NCBI GenBank assembly: GCA_965220285.1
Contig: OZ244818.1
Location: 2,046,001 to 2,110,000 of the forward strand
Reading direction: 5' to 3'
DNA length: 64,000 nucleotides
Source: Bin5 sp009843665
GTDB taxonomy: Bacteria > Chloroflexota > Anaerolineae > Caldilineales > Caldilineaceae
Both the position numbers and the translations under genes were made by a program. A model generated the notes under the pieces. That model saw only the letters and a program-made list of their open reading frames with translations. It ran no database searches and was not told the DNA's origin. Shown here piece after piece: positions 24,623-33,837 of this stretch; positions within the stretch are counted from its first letter, which is position 1; every line of letters begins with the position of its first letter.

Positions 24623-25833
24623 GGGCCTTGCTTGCTCTGGCCAATGGCCGGGTCTTCGAGGGTGAAGGCTTCGGCGCGCGGACGACGGTGGTGGGGGAGG
24701 TTGTCTTCAATACCAGTCTGACCGGGTACCAGGAGGTGTTGACCGATCCGTCCTACCGCGGCCAGATGGTGTGCATGACGGTGCCGCACGTGGGCAATAC
24801 GGGCGTGAACCGGGAGGACGTGGAGAGCGACCGTCCGCAGGTGACGGCGTTCATCGTGCGCGAGGTCAGCCCGGTTGTGTCGAACTGGCGCGCGAATGAG
24901 AACCTGGGGAGCTATCTCGAGCGGCACAACATACCCGGTCTCAGCCAGGTGGATACGCGGGCGTTGACGCGGCTGCTGCGTGAAGAGGGGGTGCTGCACG
25001 GAGCGTTGAGCACCGAAGGCAGCCGCACAGAGGAGGAGCTGATCGAGCTTGCGCGCGGCTGGGAGGGGCTGGACGGCCGCGACCTGGTGCAGGAGGTGAC
25101 GTGTGAGGAGCCGTTCTACTGGAGTGACGAAACGGAGGGGGAATGGACGCCGGTGGCGTCGGGCGATGCCGCGTCCGGGCCATGGCTGGAGGGGGTCGGA
25201 CACGACTCTCCGCTTGTGGTCGCCTATGATTTTGGGATGAAGCACAACATATTGCGCCGCCTGGCCAGCCACAATCTGCGGGTGGCGGTTGTACCGGCTG
25301 ATACGCCGGCGCAGGAGGTGCTGGACCTGGACCCTGACGGGATCTTTCTCAGCAACGGGCCGGGCGACCCGGCCGGCGTGCCGTATGCGGCCAGTGCGGT
25401 TGCGAGGTTACTGGAGAGCGGGAAGCCGATGTTCGGCATCTGTCTGGGGCATCAGATCATCGGCCTGGCGCTGGGGGCGGAGACGTTCAAGCTGAAGTTC
25501 GGGCACCATGGTGGCAACCAGCCGGTCAGCGACGTGGACAGCTCGAATATCCAGATCACGGCGCAGAACCACAACTACGCGGTCGACCAGGAGACGCTGC
25601 CGGACAACGTAGAGGTCACGCATCTCAATCTGAATGACGGCACGTTGGAGGGGATGCGGCTCACCGACCGGCCGGTCTTCTGTGTGCAGTATCATCCGGA
25701 GGCCAGCCCGGGCCCGCACGACGCCGATCTGTTGTTCGCGCGCTTTGCGCAGACTGTGCACCGGTTCCACGCGGATAGACGGAAATCGGGCGTTGAGGAG
25801 CCGGCTGTTGGCGGTCTTTCGCCGGGCAGCTGA
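24619..25833 (+). CDS. carA: Carbamoyl-phosphate synthase small subunit
   Basis: A 404-residue glutaminase subunit that supplies ammonia to CarB for carbamoyl phosphate, used for citrulline and pyrimidines. The N-domain begins RALLALANGRVFEGEGFG with FNTSLTGYQEVLTDPSY; the class I amidotransferase domain shows LSNGPGDPAG, the nucleophile in FGICLGHQIIGLALG and the His-Glu pair in VQYHPEASPGPHD. I start it at GTG 24619, overlapping argA, because AGGAGAAGGAG lies just upstream; a longer in-frame extension adds unrelated residues. carB is not in the window. Confidence 0.96.
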   Translation: MRALLALANGRVFEGEGFGARTTVVGEVVFNTSLTGYQEVLTDPSYRGQMVCMTVPHVGNTGVNREDVESDRPQVTAFIVREVSPVVSNWRANENLGSYLERHNIPGLSQVDTRALTRLLREEGVLHGALSTEGSRTEEELIELARGWEGLDGRDLVQEVTCEEPFYWSDETEGEWTPVASGDAASGPWLEGVGHDSPLVVAYDFGMKHNILRRLASHNLRVAVVPADTPAQEVLDLDPDGIFLSNGPGDPAGVPYAASAVARLLESGKPMFGICLGHQIIGLALGAETFKLKFGHHGGNQPVSDVDSSNIQITAQNHNYAVDQETLPDNVEVTHLNLNDGTLEGMRLTDRPVFCVQYHPEASPGPHDADLLFARFAQTVHRFHADRRKSGVEEPAVGGLSPGS

Positions 25834-25852
25834 AAACTGGAATAGGCGGCAT

Positions 25853-27064
25853 TTACCCGTTCTCTGACTCACCGTACTGGCTCAGGGTGCCCGCTTCAGT
25901 GAGGTGGGCCAGCAGTTTCTTGCGACTTTCTTCACTGCGCTCCTCGGGTGACATACTTTCCCATTTCTCCATCTCCTTTATCCGTCTCTCTTTCTCCGCA
26001 GGATCGATTCTTAAGACATCGCTCAGTCCCTTTCCCTGTGCGACCTCCATATCGGCGGGGACATCGAAGGCGACGGCCTCCATCACTTCGGCGGCGGCGA
26101 AGATTGGGCTTTGTGTGCGCAGGGCGAGGGCAATGGCGTCGCTGGGCCGGGCATCGATTGTGAAGCTCTCTTCGCCGCGCCGTGCGTGTACGGTCGCGTA
26201 AAAGGTATCCTTCTCCAGCGCGGAGACCGACACTGATTCGATCAGCACGCCAGCGTTGTCGAGCAGACTGGCCATAAAGCTGAACGTGATCGGCCGGTGA
26301 AGCTTCTTCCCAAGCAGATTGAGGGCGATGTCGTCCGCTTCGAAAGGGCCAATCCAGATGGCGAGCAGGCGGCGCCTGCTTTCTTCCGTAAGAACCAGTA
26401 TTCTGGGCTCTTTTTCAGGATCCGGCACCACGATGTCGAGTACGGTAACGGGGATCATCTGATTGCTCCTAGTCTGCTGGGAAACGGCTGGTCTCGGTTG
26501 CCATTCGGCGAAGGCCGGTCGCAACTGGGCGCGCAGCTTGCGGCGGGACTTGTGCAGACGGCCTTTGACGGCGGGCACGCTGATTTGGAGGAGAGCGGCG
26601 GTCTCGCGCACGCTCAACTGCTCGAAGTAGTAGAGAAGGACGGCGTCGCGGTTGGGCGGAGACAGCTGAGCGATGGCCGCCAGGATCAGTTGGTGCGTCT
26701 CCCTGGCCTCGGCGGCCTGGTGCGGTTGCGGGGCGCTGTCTGGGAACGGCAGCGAATCGAAGCTGCGTCCGCCGCTGAGCAACTCGAGCGACAGCGTCTC
26801 CACCCGCGGTCTGCGCAGGTAATTTTTGCACAGATTGACGACGATGGCACACAGCCAGGCGCGAAAGCTGTCCGGCTTGCGCAAGCGGTCGAGCGAGAGA
26901 TAGGCATGCAGGACGGCTTCCTGGGTCAACTCCAGGCCCCGCTCGCGGTCACCGACGATGCGAATCGCCAGGGAGAGCACGACGGGCTGGTGCCGCAATA
27001 TGAGTTGATCATATGCCTGCCGCTCACCGTTTCGGGCGCGGCGTACAAGCTCGCCGTCCGTCAT
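25853..27064 (-). CDS. ECF-like sigma factor fused to a bifunctional nuclease (BFN/DUF151) domain
   Basis: A 403-residue fusion. Residues 1-190 are a sigma-70 ECF-type protein: region 2 (DQLILRHQPVVLSLAIRIVG, LTQEAVLHAYLSLDRLR, SFRAWLCAIVVNLCKNYLRR) and region 4 (LPPNRD-like SPPNRDAVLLYYFEQLS, ETAALLQISVPAVKGRLHKSRR). Residues 203-345 are a DUF151 bifunctional nuclease with DARPSDAIALALR. The final 50 residues are charged helix. TTG 27103 with AGGTGAAAG is an alternative start. An internal in-frame ATG at 26458 has AGGAG seven bases upstream, so the nuclease part (25853-26458) may also be made separately. Target genes are unknown. Confidence 0.88.
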   Translation of the reverse strand: MTDGELVRRARNGERQAYDQLILRHQPVVLSLAIRIVGDRERGLELTQEAVLHAYLSLDRLRKPDSFRAWLCAIVVNLCKNYLRRPRVETLSLELLSGGRSFDSLPFPDSAPQPHQAAEARETHQLILAAIAQLSPPNRDAVLLYYFEQLSVRETAALLQISVPAVKGRLHKSRRKLRAQLRPAFAEWQPRPAVSQQTRSNQMIPVTVLDIVVPDPEKEPRILVLTEESRRRLLAIWIGPFEADDIALNLLGKKLHRPITFSFMASLLDNAGVLIESVSVSALEKDTFYATVHARRGEESFTIDARPSDAIALALRTQSPIFAAAEVMEAVAFDVPADMEVAQGKGLSDVLRIDPAEKERRIKEMEKWESMSPEERSEESRKKLLAHLTEAGTLSQYGESENG

Positions 27065-27326
27065 GGATACCGCCAGCGGTTGCTCATTTCGGCCATGCCA
27101 CAACTGTCTTTCACCTGTAGTTTAGTGGTATACTGCCAGCAGATGGTTACCACGCGCTCATTTTATGAACCAGTTGCGCAATAAACGAGGTCGGTGGGAA
27201 CGTTTTCCTGTCCACCCTCGTTTCTTCTGAACATCATACTCTTGTTATTCTGGTCTGGTACCCCGCCTCGGCGCTGACAAAACAAATCGGTAGCTCATTT
27301 CACACTTCGCGCAGGAGTAAGCCCGG

Positions 27327-28982
27327 ATGAAGACCGATAATCCCCTCTCAGGAACCACCCGCCGACTTGTCGTCCAGCACCTCACCCCAGTTCGAATCAG
27401 CATTCTGGCTCTGATCGTGCTTGTGATAGGCGCGTGTACGCCGACGGGGTACACTCCGCCGGTCGGGGTGCCGACGCGGGCCGTTGCCGAGAGGGTGAGC
27501 GGTGAACCGGCTATTTCGATTGCGCCAACCTCGGGTTCCGCCGGGGTCTATGTACAAGTTACCGGCGAGAACTGGCCAGAGGGCAGCCTGGTGTTGATCG
27601 CGCTGCGGGATGAGCGCGGCCGCAGCGGTATTCTGGCTGCCAGCACCGCGGACACGGCGGGCACGATCAGCACCGGTTTTCTGTATCCGATCAGCCCGCG
27701 CTGGCTGGCGGCGGGCACGCATACCGTGCTTGCATACACGTCGGATGGCCGGCACGAGGCGACCGCGCAGTTCCAAACCGGGGAGGACGTCGAGGTGACC
27801 GCTACGGTTGCTACGGACACAACGGCGGCGCAGCAGGCGGATACGGCAACGTCCACGCCGACGGGTACGCCAACGGGTACACCAACGCCTGCCCCGTCGG
27901 CGACACCGACGTTCACGCCTGTCCCGACGCAGACGCCGCTCATCATAACCGATTGGCGCGGCGACTACTGGAACAATTTAAACCAGTCGGGACCGCCGCT
28001 GCTCACACGCAACGACCTGGTGATCTTCTTCAATTGGGAAGAAGGAACGGCTGCCAGCGGCTTGGGCGTGGATCATTTCAGCGCGCGTTGGACAAGGACA
28101 CTCAACTTCGATGCCGGCATCTATCGCTTTAATATCGAAGTCGATGACGGTTTCCGCCTCTATATTGACAACGCTCTCGTACTGGATGAGTGGGAAGATG
28201 GTGCTGCACGTACTTTCACGGTTGACGTTCCTCTCAGCACAGGATTTCACACCATCCAGGTGGACTACTACGAACGCACGGGCGTGGCGTTGATGCGGTT
28301 CTGGTGGGAGCGCAACGACTCGTTCAGCGGCTGGAAGGGAGAATACTTCGGCAACCGGGACCTACAGGGAAATCCGGTGCTGATACGGGACGAACCGCAG
28401 ATCGATTTCAACTGGGGCGAAGGCAGACCGGCGAACAACCTGCCCTCAGATCATTTTTCGGCTCGCTGGCAGCGGCGGGTCTCCTTTGAACCCGGCACCT
28501 ATCGCTTCTTCCTAAGAATGGATGACGGCGCCCGCGTTTACCTGGACAGTCAACTGATTCTCGACGAATGGAGGGATGGCGCCGACCGTACAGTCAACGT
28601 GGATGTGACGCTGCCGGCCGGTGAGCGCGCCCTGCAGGTCGAATTCTTTGAAAGTTCGGGCGTGGCGCGCGTCGGCTTCTGGTGGCAGCTGGCGCCAACG
28701 CCTACGGCGACACCGACGCCAACTGTAGAGTTGGAACCGACGGCCACTGAGACGCCGGTGCCAACCAATACGCCGGAAACGGCGCCTGCCGAGACGCCGA
28801 CGCCGACCGAGACGCCGGTACCGGTTCCCACTGAGACACCGACTGAGACGCCGACGCCAACCGAGACGCCAGAACAGGTTCCCACTGAGACGCCGACGCC
28901 AACCGAGACGCCGGAGCCGACTCCCACTGCGACGCCAACCGAGACGCCGGATCCGAATAACCCCCCGCCACCAGACAATTAG
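27327..28982 (+). CDS. Surface lipoprotein with two PA14 domains and Pro/Thr-rich stalks
   Basis: A 551-residue protein. The lipobox LVIGAC gives Cys37 after a basic N-terminus, so export and lipid anchoring are likely. Residues 60-155 form an Ig-like beta domain, residues 170-205 a TPTPTP stalk, residues 208-328 and 336-454 two PA14 domains (each with WxGxYxxxxx at its start, the VDHFSARW or SDHFSARW core, DDGxRLYID and LDEWxDG), and 455-551 a second stalk of TPTETP repeats. PA14 modules bind carbohydrates in glycosidases and adhesins, so glycan binding at the cell surface is the best guess. The repeats are prone to length variation. Confidence 0.9.
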   Translation: MKTDNPLSGTTRRLVVQHLTPVRISILALIVLVIGACTPTGYTPPVGVPTRAVAERVSGEPAISIAPTSGSAGVYVQVTGENWPEGSLVLIALRDERGRSGILAASTADTAGTISTGFLYPISPRWLAAGTHTVLAYTSDGRHEATAQFQTGEDVEVTATVATDTTAAQQADTATSTPTGTPTGTPTPAPSATPTFTPVPTQTPLIITDWRGDYWNNLNQSGPPLLTRNDLVIFFNWEEGTAASGLGVDHFSARWTRTLNFDAGIYRFNIEVDDGFRLYIDNALVLDEWEDGAARTFTVDVPLSTGFHTIQVDYYERTGVALMRFWWERNDSFSGWKGEYFGNRDLQGNPVLIRDEPQIDFNWGEGRPANNLPSDHFSARWQRRVSFEPGTYRFFLRMDDGARVYLDSQLILDEWRDGADRTVNVDVTLPAGERALQVEFFESSGVARVGFWWQLAPTPTATPTPTVELEPTATETPVPTNTPETAPAETPTPTETPVPVPTETPTETPTPTETPEQVPTETPTPTETPEPTPTATPTETPDPNNPPPPDN

Positions 28983-29011
28983 TCTAGAAAGAAACGGAGG
29001 AGGGCCGCGCC

Positions 29012-29908
29012 ATGGCACAAAAGTACTCGGTTATCCTGGTCACGCTGGCCAGCGATGGGGGTAACGTCTGGGAGAGGCCGCGAGAGGTACTGGAGACGGT
29101 GGCCGACGCCGGCTACGACGGCGTCGATCTGGATGCGGAGCCGGACCGGATAGACCCGGAGCGGTTCAATGAGGTGGCGTCGATGGCGTCGTCGCTGGGT
29201 CTGAAGATACCGGCGCTCATCTGCGCCTGGGGCGGTTGGCACGCCGGGGAGGTGCGCGATCTGGCGTCGAGTGATGAGTCGGTGCGCAGCTATGCAGTAA
29301 GCTATACCAAGAAGTGCGTAGACCTGGCCGCCAGTCTCGACGAGCCGCCTCTCATCGAGATTGCCGCTGTCCCGCCCGAAAGTGAATATCCGGTCACGAG
29401 CGTGCCGCGTCCTATACTGCGGCGCAACTTTGTAAAATCGACGCGTGAAATCGGGGCATATGCGGCGCCGCGGGGTGTCCGAGTGGGGATTGAACCGATC
29501 AACCGCTTTGAGGGCTATGCCGGTTTCCTCAACAGTATTGTGGAGGCGAAGAGCGTCGCGGACGAGGTCGGGGCGGACAACGTGGGTGTGCTTGCCGACT
29601 TCTTTCACGTCAATATCGAAGATGGCGCCCTGACCGATACGTTGCGGCTGGCCGGGGAGAGCCTGATGGGGATTCATTTGGCGGACAACAACCGGCAGGC
29701 GCCCGGGACCGGGCATATTGATTTTCTGCAGGTGGTCCGGACTCTGAATTCGATGGGATACAGCGGCTATCTGTCGCTCGATGCGGTGCCGGCCAGGCCG
29801 GACTGGAAGACCCTGGTTACAAGCTCGATCCACTTTATGAAACAGATGGAGCAGACGGCCGCCCTGCAGGATCGCATCGCCGGCGCCGAGCGCGGGGCCG
29901 GGGGATAG
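29012..29908 (+). CDS. Sugar phosphate isomerase/epimerase-like TIM barrel
   Basis: A 298-residue protein of the xylose-isomerase-like TIM barrel family. Typical metal-site positions are seen: IEIAAVPP, VGIEPINRFEG (Glu), VGVLADFFHVNIED (Asp, His), MGIHLADNNRQAPGTGHIDF (His, Asp) and YLSLDAVP near the end. The last acidic position is Asp in place of the usual Glu. Members isomerise ketoses or act on inositol derivatives; the substrate is unresolved. GGAGGAGGG precedes the ATG. It lies 29 bp after the PA14 lipoprotein gene and could share its transcript. Confidence 0.88.
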   Translation: MAQKYSVILVTLASDGGNVWERPREVLETVADAGYDGVDLDAEPDRIDPERFNEVASMASSLGLKIPALICAWGGWHAGEVRDLASSDESVRSYAVSYTKKCVDLAASLDEPPLIEIAAVPPESEYPVTSVPRPILRRNFVKSTREIGAYAAPRGVRVGIEPINRFEGYAGFLNSIVEAKSVADEVGADNVGVLADFFHVNIEDGALTDTLRLAGESLMGIHLADNNRQAPGTGHIDFLQVVRTLNSMGYSGYLSLDAVPARPDWKTLVTSSIHFMKQMEQTAALQDRIAGAERGAGG

Positions 29909-30056
29909 CAGCACCTTCGAAGGGGCAAGAACTCAATAACGTTCACTCCTGGCTGACACGGCTGACGTCAGCCAGTGCTTTTTTCCGATCCCGTGAGGTC
30001 TTCGCCGGCAGGCCGACCAGGTGCAGGAAGTGGATTTGAGTTTTGTGCGACAGCGC

Positions 30057-31412
30057 TCAAAGCGCCTGGCGGCAGGCCGCGCGTGCGGCCATGAAGGGCA
30101 GCTCACTGATTGAGGGATGCGGGCCGTACAGGGAGGCGAGCGTATCGATCGTCGTCTTTGTCTTGATGGCCACGGCCACGGGAGCGAGGGCGTCGGCGGC
30201 CTGATAGCCCACGGCCAGTCCTCCGACCACCTGCCTGTCCCGGTTCCAGGCCAGCCGCAGGAAGCCTTGCGTGTGGCCTGAGATATGCGTTTTGAGTGCG
30301 GACTGCATTGCCACCTGGACGCTCCGAATCGAATCGTCGGTAGCCGAAAGTACACCTACTTGCGCTACCTGCGGATTGGAGAGGAATGGAATCACCATAC
30401 AGGACTCGTCGTATGGCTCCGTCTCCTGTCCGGTGGCATGAAGTGCAGCCACGCGGGCATGGGCCATGGAGACACTTCCGGCTCTGACCTGTCGGGCGTC
30501 GCCTGCCGCGTAGATTCCCGCAACGTTTGTTTGTCCATAGCCATCAGTGCGCACAGATCCGCGGGCATCGACGTGCGCGCCTACGGCGTCAAGATTTAGC
30601 GGCGTGACATTGGGCCGGTTCCCGATGGTTACAAAGGCCATCTCCGCTTTATGGCGTAAGCCGTCCGGCTTCACGGCTGCGACGTGATCCTCGTAGTGTT
30701 TCAACTCTGCAACCGGCTCGCCTGGCCGGATCTGAACGCCTCTGCGCAGAAGCATGTCGATCAGGAATGGGTCGGCGTCCGGTGCGATGGCGCAGCTGGG
30801 ACCTCCCGGCAAGACAAGCCAGGTCACGTCGATGTTGAGTGCGCTGAAGATGTGGACGAATTCGAAGCCGGTCGGGCCATCGCCGATCACGATCATGCTT
30901 GCGGGCAGATGCGGCATTTTGTGGGCTGTGGCGGGCGAGAAGACCCGTCTGCCGTCCGGGGCCAGGGTCGGCGGCACGAATGGGGTTGAACCCGCGGCGA
31001 CAATGAATGCATCGGCCGCGACCGTGATAGCGTCATCAGCCTCGCTTGCTATCAGCAGTTGGCTTGGCGACTGAAATGAGGCTTTGCCCTCGATGAACTT
31101 CACGCCGAGATCCTGCAGCTTACGCGCTTGCTGCGCGCTCCACTGCCTGCCGATTCTGTCTGCATGTGCATGTACCTCGGAGAGAGAGTACCGGCTCATA
31201 TCCGGCAACCGTTTCGTCGCTGAGGCAGGTGGCCCCTGGCTGGCATAGAGGTTGTCAATGGCAGTCAGCCAGACCCGGCTGGGCAGGAGCTGATGCCAGG
31301 CACCAATGGGGCGCTCGGAAACGATGGTGACGGCGGCGGCGTACGGGGCGGCCGTGGCGGCCGCTTCGACGCCGGCGGGCCCGCCCCCAATAACGACGAT
31401 TTGTTTCTGCAT
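30057..31412 (-). CDS. FAD-dependent pyridine nucleotide oxidoreductase lacking the redox disulfide
   Basis: A 451-residue two-dinucleotide-fold flavoprotein of the dihydrolipoamide dehydrogenase/SthA lineage. FAD motif VVIGGGPAGVEAAATAA, NAD motif VIGDGPTGFEFVHIFSAL, second FAD motif GIYAAGDAR and a C-terminal dimerisation domain (FLSNPQVAQVGVLSAT). Where relatives have GGTCLNxGCIPSK this protein reads GAWHQLLPSRVWL, so the CxxxxC pair is absent and thiol-disulfide chemistry is unlikely; an NAD(P)H oxidase, diaphorase or transhydrogenase-like role is more plausible. It is monocistronic, divergent from the SDR gene across the parS site. Confidence 0.88.
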   Translation of the reverse strand: MQKQIVVIGGGPAGVEAAATAAPYAAAVTIVSERPIGAWHQLLPSRVWLTAIDNLYASQGPPASATKRLPDMSRYSLSEVHAHADRIGRQWSAQQARKLQDLGVKFIEGKASFQSPSQLLIASEADDAITVAADAFIVAAGSTPFVPPTLAPDGRRVFSPATAHKMPHLPASMIVIGDGPTGFEFVHIFSALNIDVTWLVLPGGPSCAIAPDADPFLIDMLLRRGVQIRPGEPVAELKHYEDHVAAVKPDGLRHKAEMAFVTIGNRPNVTPLNLDAVGAHVDARGSVRTDGYGQTNVAGIYAAGDARQVRAGSVSMAHARVAALHATGQETEPYDESCMVIPFLSNPQVAQVGVLSATDDSIRSVQVAMQSALKTHISGHTQGFLRLAWNRDRQVVGGLAVGYQAADALAPVAVAIKTKTTIDTLASLYGPHPSISELPFMAARAACRQAL

Positions 31413-31771
31413 CGGTTCTCCAGTCTTGTATAGCGGTTATAAACACTCCGGACCGTTTAACTGTCGACAGCGGTTCGCGCGAGAGGGGCAAAGCGCCCAT
31501 ATACTGCTTGCGTATCAGAGAGGCGACGCAGTGAAGGAATGTGTCCGTTGAGATTCGCGGGCGTATTGGACTGAGCGGGGGTTACTCCCGCGGGCAGTGC
31601 CGTCGAACTGCTGTGGCTGCATACGACTGTAAAGATTATACTACGGCGGCGGGGTTGTTGTTTCACGTGAAACAGGGGGCCGTTGGGGGCTTTGCGGTCC
31701 TTGTTCGCCGGCTGCGGAACAGTCGTCGAAACCTACAGGCCATTGGTTCAGGTGGCGGGAGGAGATAAGCG
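31413..31771. other. Divergent intergenic region with parS
   Basis: About 360 bp between divergent genes. Apart from the parS site I see no gene; promoters for both neighbours must lie here but no hexamer pair stands out. Confidence 0.5.
31659..31674. promoter_or_regulatory. parS site (exact consensus)
   Basis: TGTTTCACGTGAAACA, a perfect 16-bp palindrome identical to the ParB parS consensus first defined in Bacillus. It is intergenic. Such sites cluster near the replication origin, where ParB loads and recruits SMC for chromosome segregation. Confidence 0.92.
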
Positions 31772-32572
31772 ATGCCTTCATATGAGCTTGCGGAGCAGGT
31801 TGCCATAGTCAGCGGCGCCGGCCAGGGGATGGGGCGCGCCATTGCGCTTCGGCTGGCGCGTGAGGGCGCGGCGGTGGCGGTGGCTGATATCGACATCGAG
31901 TCGGCCATGCGGGTGGCGGCAGAGATCGAGGCGCAGGGCGGCGGGGCACTGGCCGTACAGGTCGATGTCACAGACCGGGCCGACACCGAGCGGATGGTGG
32001 CCGAGTGTGCGGCCGGGTTGGGACGCGTCGACATTATGGTCAACAACGCCGGCGTGCTGGCGGTCACGCCTGTGCTGGAGCTGGACGACAGGGCCTGGGA
32101 CTGGCAGATGAACGTAAATGCGAAGGGCGTGTTGTACTGCTCGCAGGCGGCGGCGCGGCAGATGATCGCCCAGGGCGAGGGCGGCCGGATCATCACGATC
32201 GCCTCCACTGCCGGCAAGATCCCGTCCGGGAAAGACGTTCCGATTGCCGGGTACGTCGCCAGCAAGCACGCGGCGGTCGGACTGACCAAACAGATGGCGC
32301 TGGAGCTGGCCCGTTACGATATTCTGGTGAACTGTGTGTTTCCCGGGATCGTTGAATCAGAGATGCTGCAGGTTGTGCATGGAGAGATTGCCAAGCTGGA
32401 GGGCGTACCGCAAGAGGAGATTCGGGCGCGGGCGCTGGCTACGGTCCCGGTGGGTTATTTTCAGTCGCCGCAGAAGGTGGCCAATATGGTGGCCTTCCTG
32501 TGTTCGACCGATGCGGACTATTCGGTTGGCTCGGTCTTTGATGTGACGGGCGGAGCGTTTCCCTTCTACTGA
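31772..32572 (+). CDS. Short-chain dehydrogenase/reductase 1
   Basis: A 266-residue classical SDR. Cofactor motif GAGQGMGRAIA, an acidic residue after strand 2 (ADIDIES) indicating NAD(H) preference, NNAG, catalytic Ser in IASTAGK and Tyr/Lys in YVASKHA, and the family-typical C-terminal SVGSVFDVTGG. The substrate is probably a sugar or polyol-type alcohol, judged from the catabolic neighbourhood; sequence alone does not decide. A second SDR follows 223 bp later in the same direction. Confidence 0.9.
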   Translation: MPSYELAEQVAIVSGAGQGMGRAIALRLAREGAAVAVADIDIESAMRVAAEIEAQGGGALAVQVDVTDRADTERMVAECAAGLGRVDIMVNNAGVLAVTPVLELDDRAWDWQMNVNAKGVLYCSQAAARQMIAQGEGGRIITIASTAGKIPSGKDVPIAGYVASKHAAVGLTKQMALELARYDILVNCVFPGIVESEMLQVVHGEIAKLEGVPQEEIRARALATVPVGYFQSPQKVANMVAFLCSTDADYSVGSVFDVTGGAFPFY

Positions 32573-32795
32573 GCCTGTTTGCGGTACGGCTGTGCCCCTC
32601 TGGGGCGCGAAAATGACAGTTGCAGATTCCCCTGGCGGCGCGGTATTATGTGCACGGCTGCGCACTTATATGGTATTACGGCAGCGGGCGGAACAGTCCT
32701 TCAGCTTGTTACAAGCAGGCGATCCTTCTCCTCCAGTCCTTCAACCTTTGATGAGGAGCACCACTTCTCTACGCAGAAGGAGCGCTGATATTCCA

Positions 32796-33572
32796 ATGGA
32801 AAACCGAGATCTGTTCGACCTCACAGGGCGGAATGCGCTCGTCACCGGCGGCGGGCGCGGGCTGGGCAAGGCGATGGCACTCGGACTGGCGCAGTATGGC
32901 GCCAACATCGCCATCGTCGACATCGATCTGGAAACGGCACAGAGTACAGCCGAGGAGATCGGGGCGCTGGGCGTGCAGACGCTGGCCCTGTATGGTGATG
33001 TGCGGAGCGAAGAGGATGCGCAGCGGACTGTGGACGAGGTCTGCGAGAGTTTGGGGAGCCTCGATATTTTGCTCAACAACGCCGGCGTGGCGACGGTCGA
33101 GGCGGCTGAGACACTCAGCCTGGACGATTTCAAGCGCGTTTACGATATCGACGTGACAGGCGTGTTCATCTTCTCCAAAGCCGCGTACGGCCCGATGGCG
33201 CGGCAGGGGCGGGGCAACATCATCAACATCGCCAGCATGGCAGGCATCAGCGTGCTGGACCCGCAGAAGCACATGCACTACAACTCGGCCAAGGCCGCGG
33301 TGATCATGATCACCAAGTCGTTGGCGGCGGAGTGGGCGAGCGCGGGTATCCGCGTCAATGCGCTGGCGCCGGGCTATATGATCACGCCGCCGGTGATCGA
33401 GATGCGGGCGGAGGACCCGGAGCGGTGGGAGCAGTGGATGGCCAGGGTGCCGATGGGCCGCGCCGGTGAACCGCCTGAGCTGCAGGGTGCGGTCGTTTAC
33501 CTGGCATCCGATGCCTCAAGCTATATGACCGGGAACATCATGGTCATCGATGGCGGCTATACATGCTTGTGA
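32796..33572 (+). CDS. Short-chain dehydrogenase/reductase 2
   Basis: A 258-residue classical SDR: GGGRGLGKAMA, IVDIDLE (NAD preference), NNAG, catalytic Ser in IASMAG, Tyr/Lys in YNSAKAAV, and the terminal MTGNIMVIDGGYTCL typical of gluconate 5-dehydrogenase and related polyol dehydrogenases. ATG 32796 gives the usual N-terminus (MENRDLFDLTGRNALVTGGG) with AAGGAG upstream at longish spacing; the open frame extends further but without family similarity. It precedes the first peptide-type ABC operon, so it may act on an imported compound. Confidence 0.9.
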   Translation: MENRDLFDLTGRNALVTGGGRGLGKAMALGLAQYGANIAIVDIDLETAQSTAEEIGALGVQTLALYGDVRSEEDAQRTVDEVCESLGSLDILLNNAGVATVEAAETLSLDDFKRVYDIDVTGVFIFSKAAYGPMARQGRGNIINIASMAGISVLDPQKHMHYNSAKAAVIMITKSLAAEWASAGIRVNALAPGYMITPPVIEMRAEDPERWEQWMARVPMGRAGEPPELQGAVVYLASDASSYMTGNIMVIDGGYTCL

Positions 33573-33837
33573 GTTGTTCGATGCGCCACAGCTTCGCTGG
33601 TGGAGCGCGTTGAAGAAAGGGGGTTTACAACATCAGACTGTCCGCTTGTTGGTAGCGTGGTGAGCACCCTTTGGGTCGTTCATCGTGGCAACAATTTTGG
33701 CTCTGTACAAGGTTGCGCTCTGTCGAGATCCACAGCACGAGATTCTATGCGTTTGTTCGTTCGATTGACGATTTCCACTGGCTTTTCATTGGTAAAGTAA
33801 TCGTGCAACACTCACAAGATCCAGGAGGATCAGAGCA

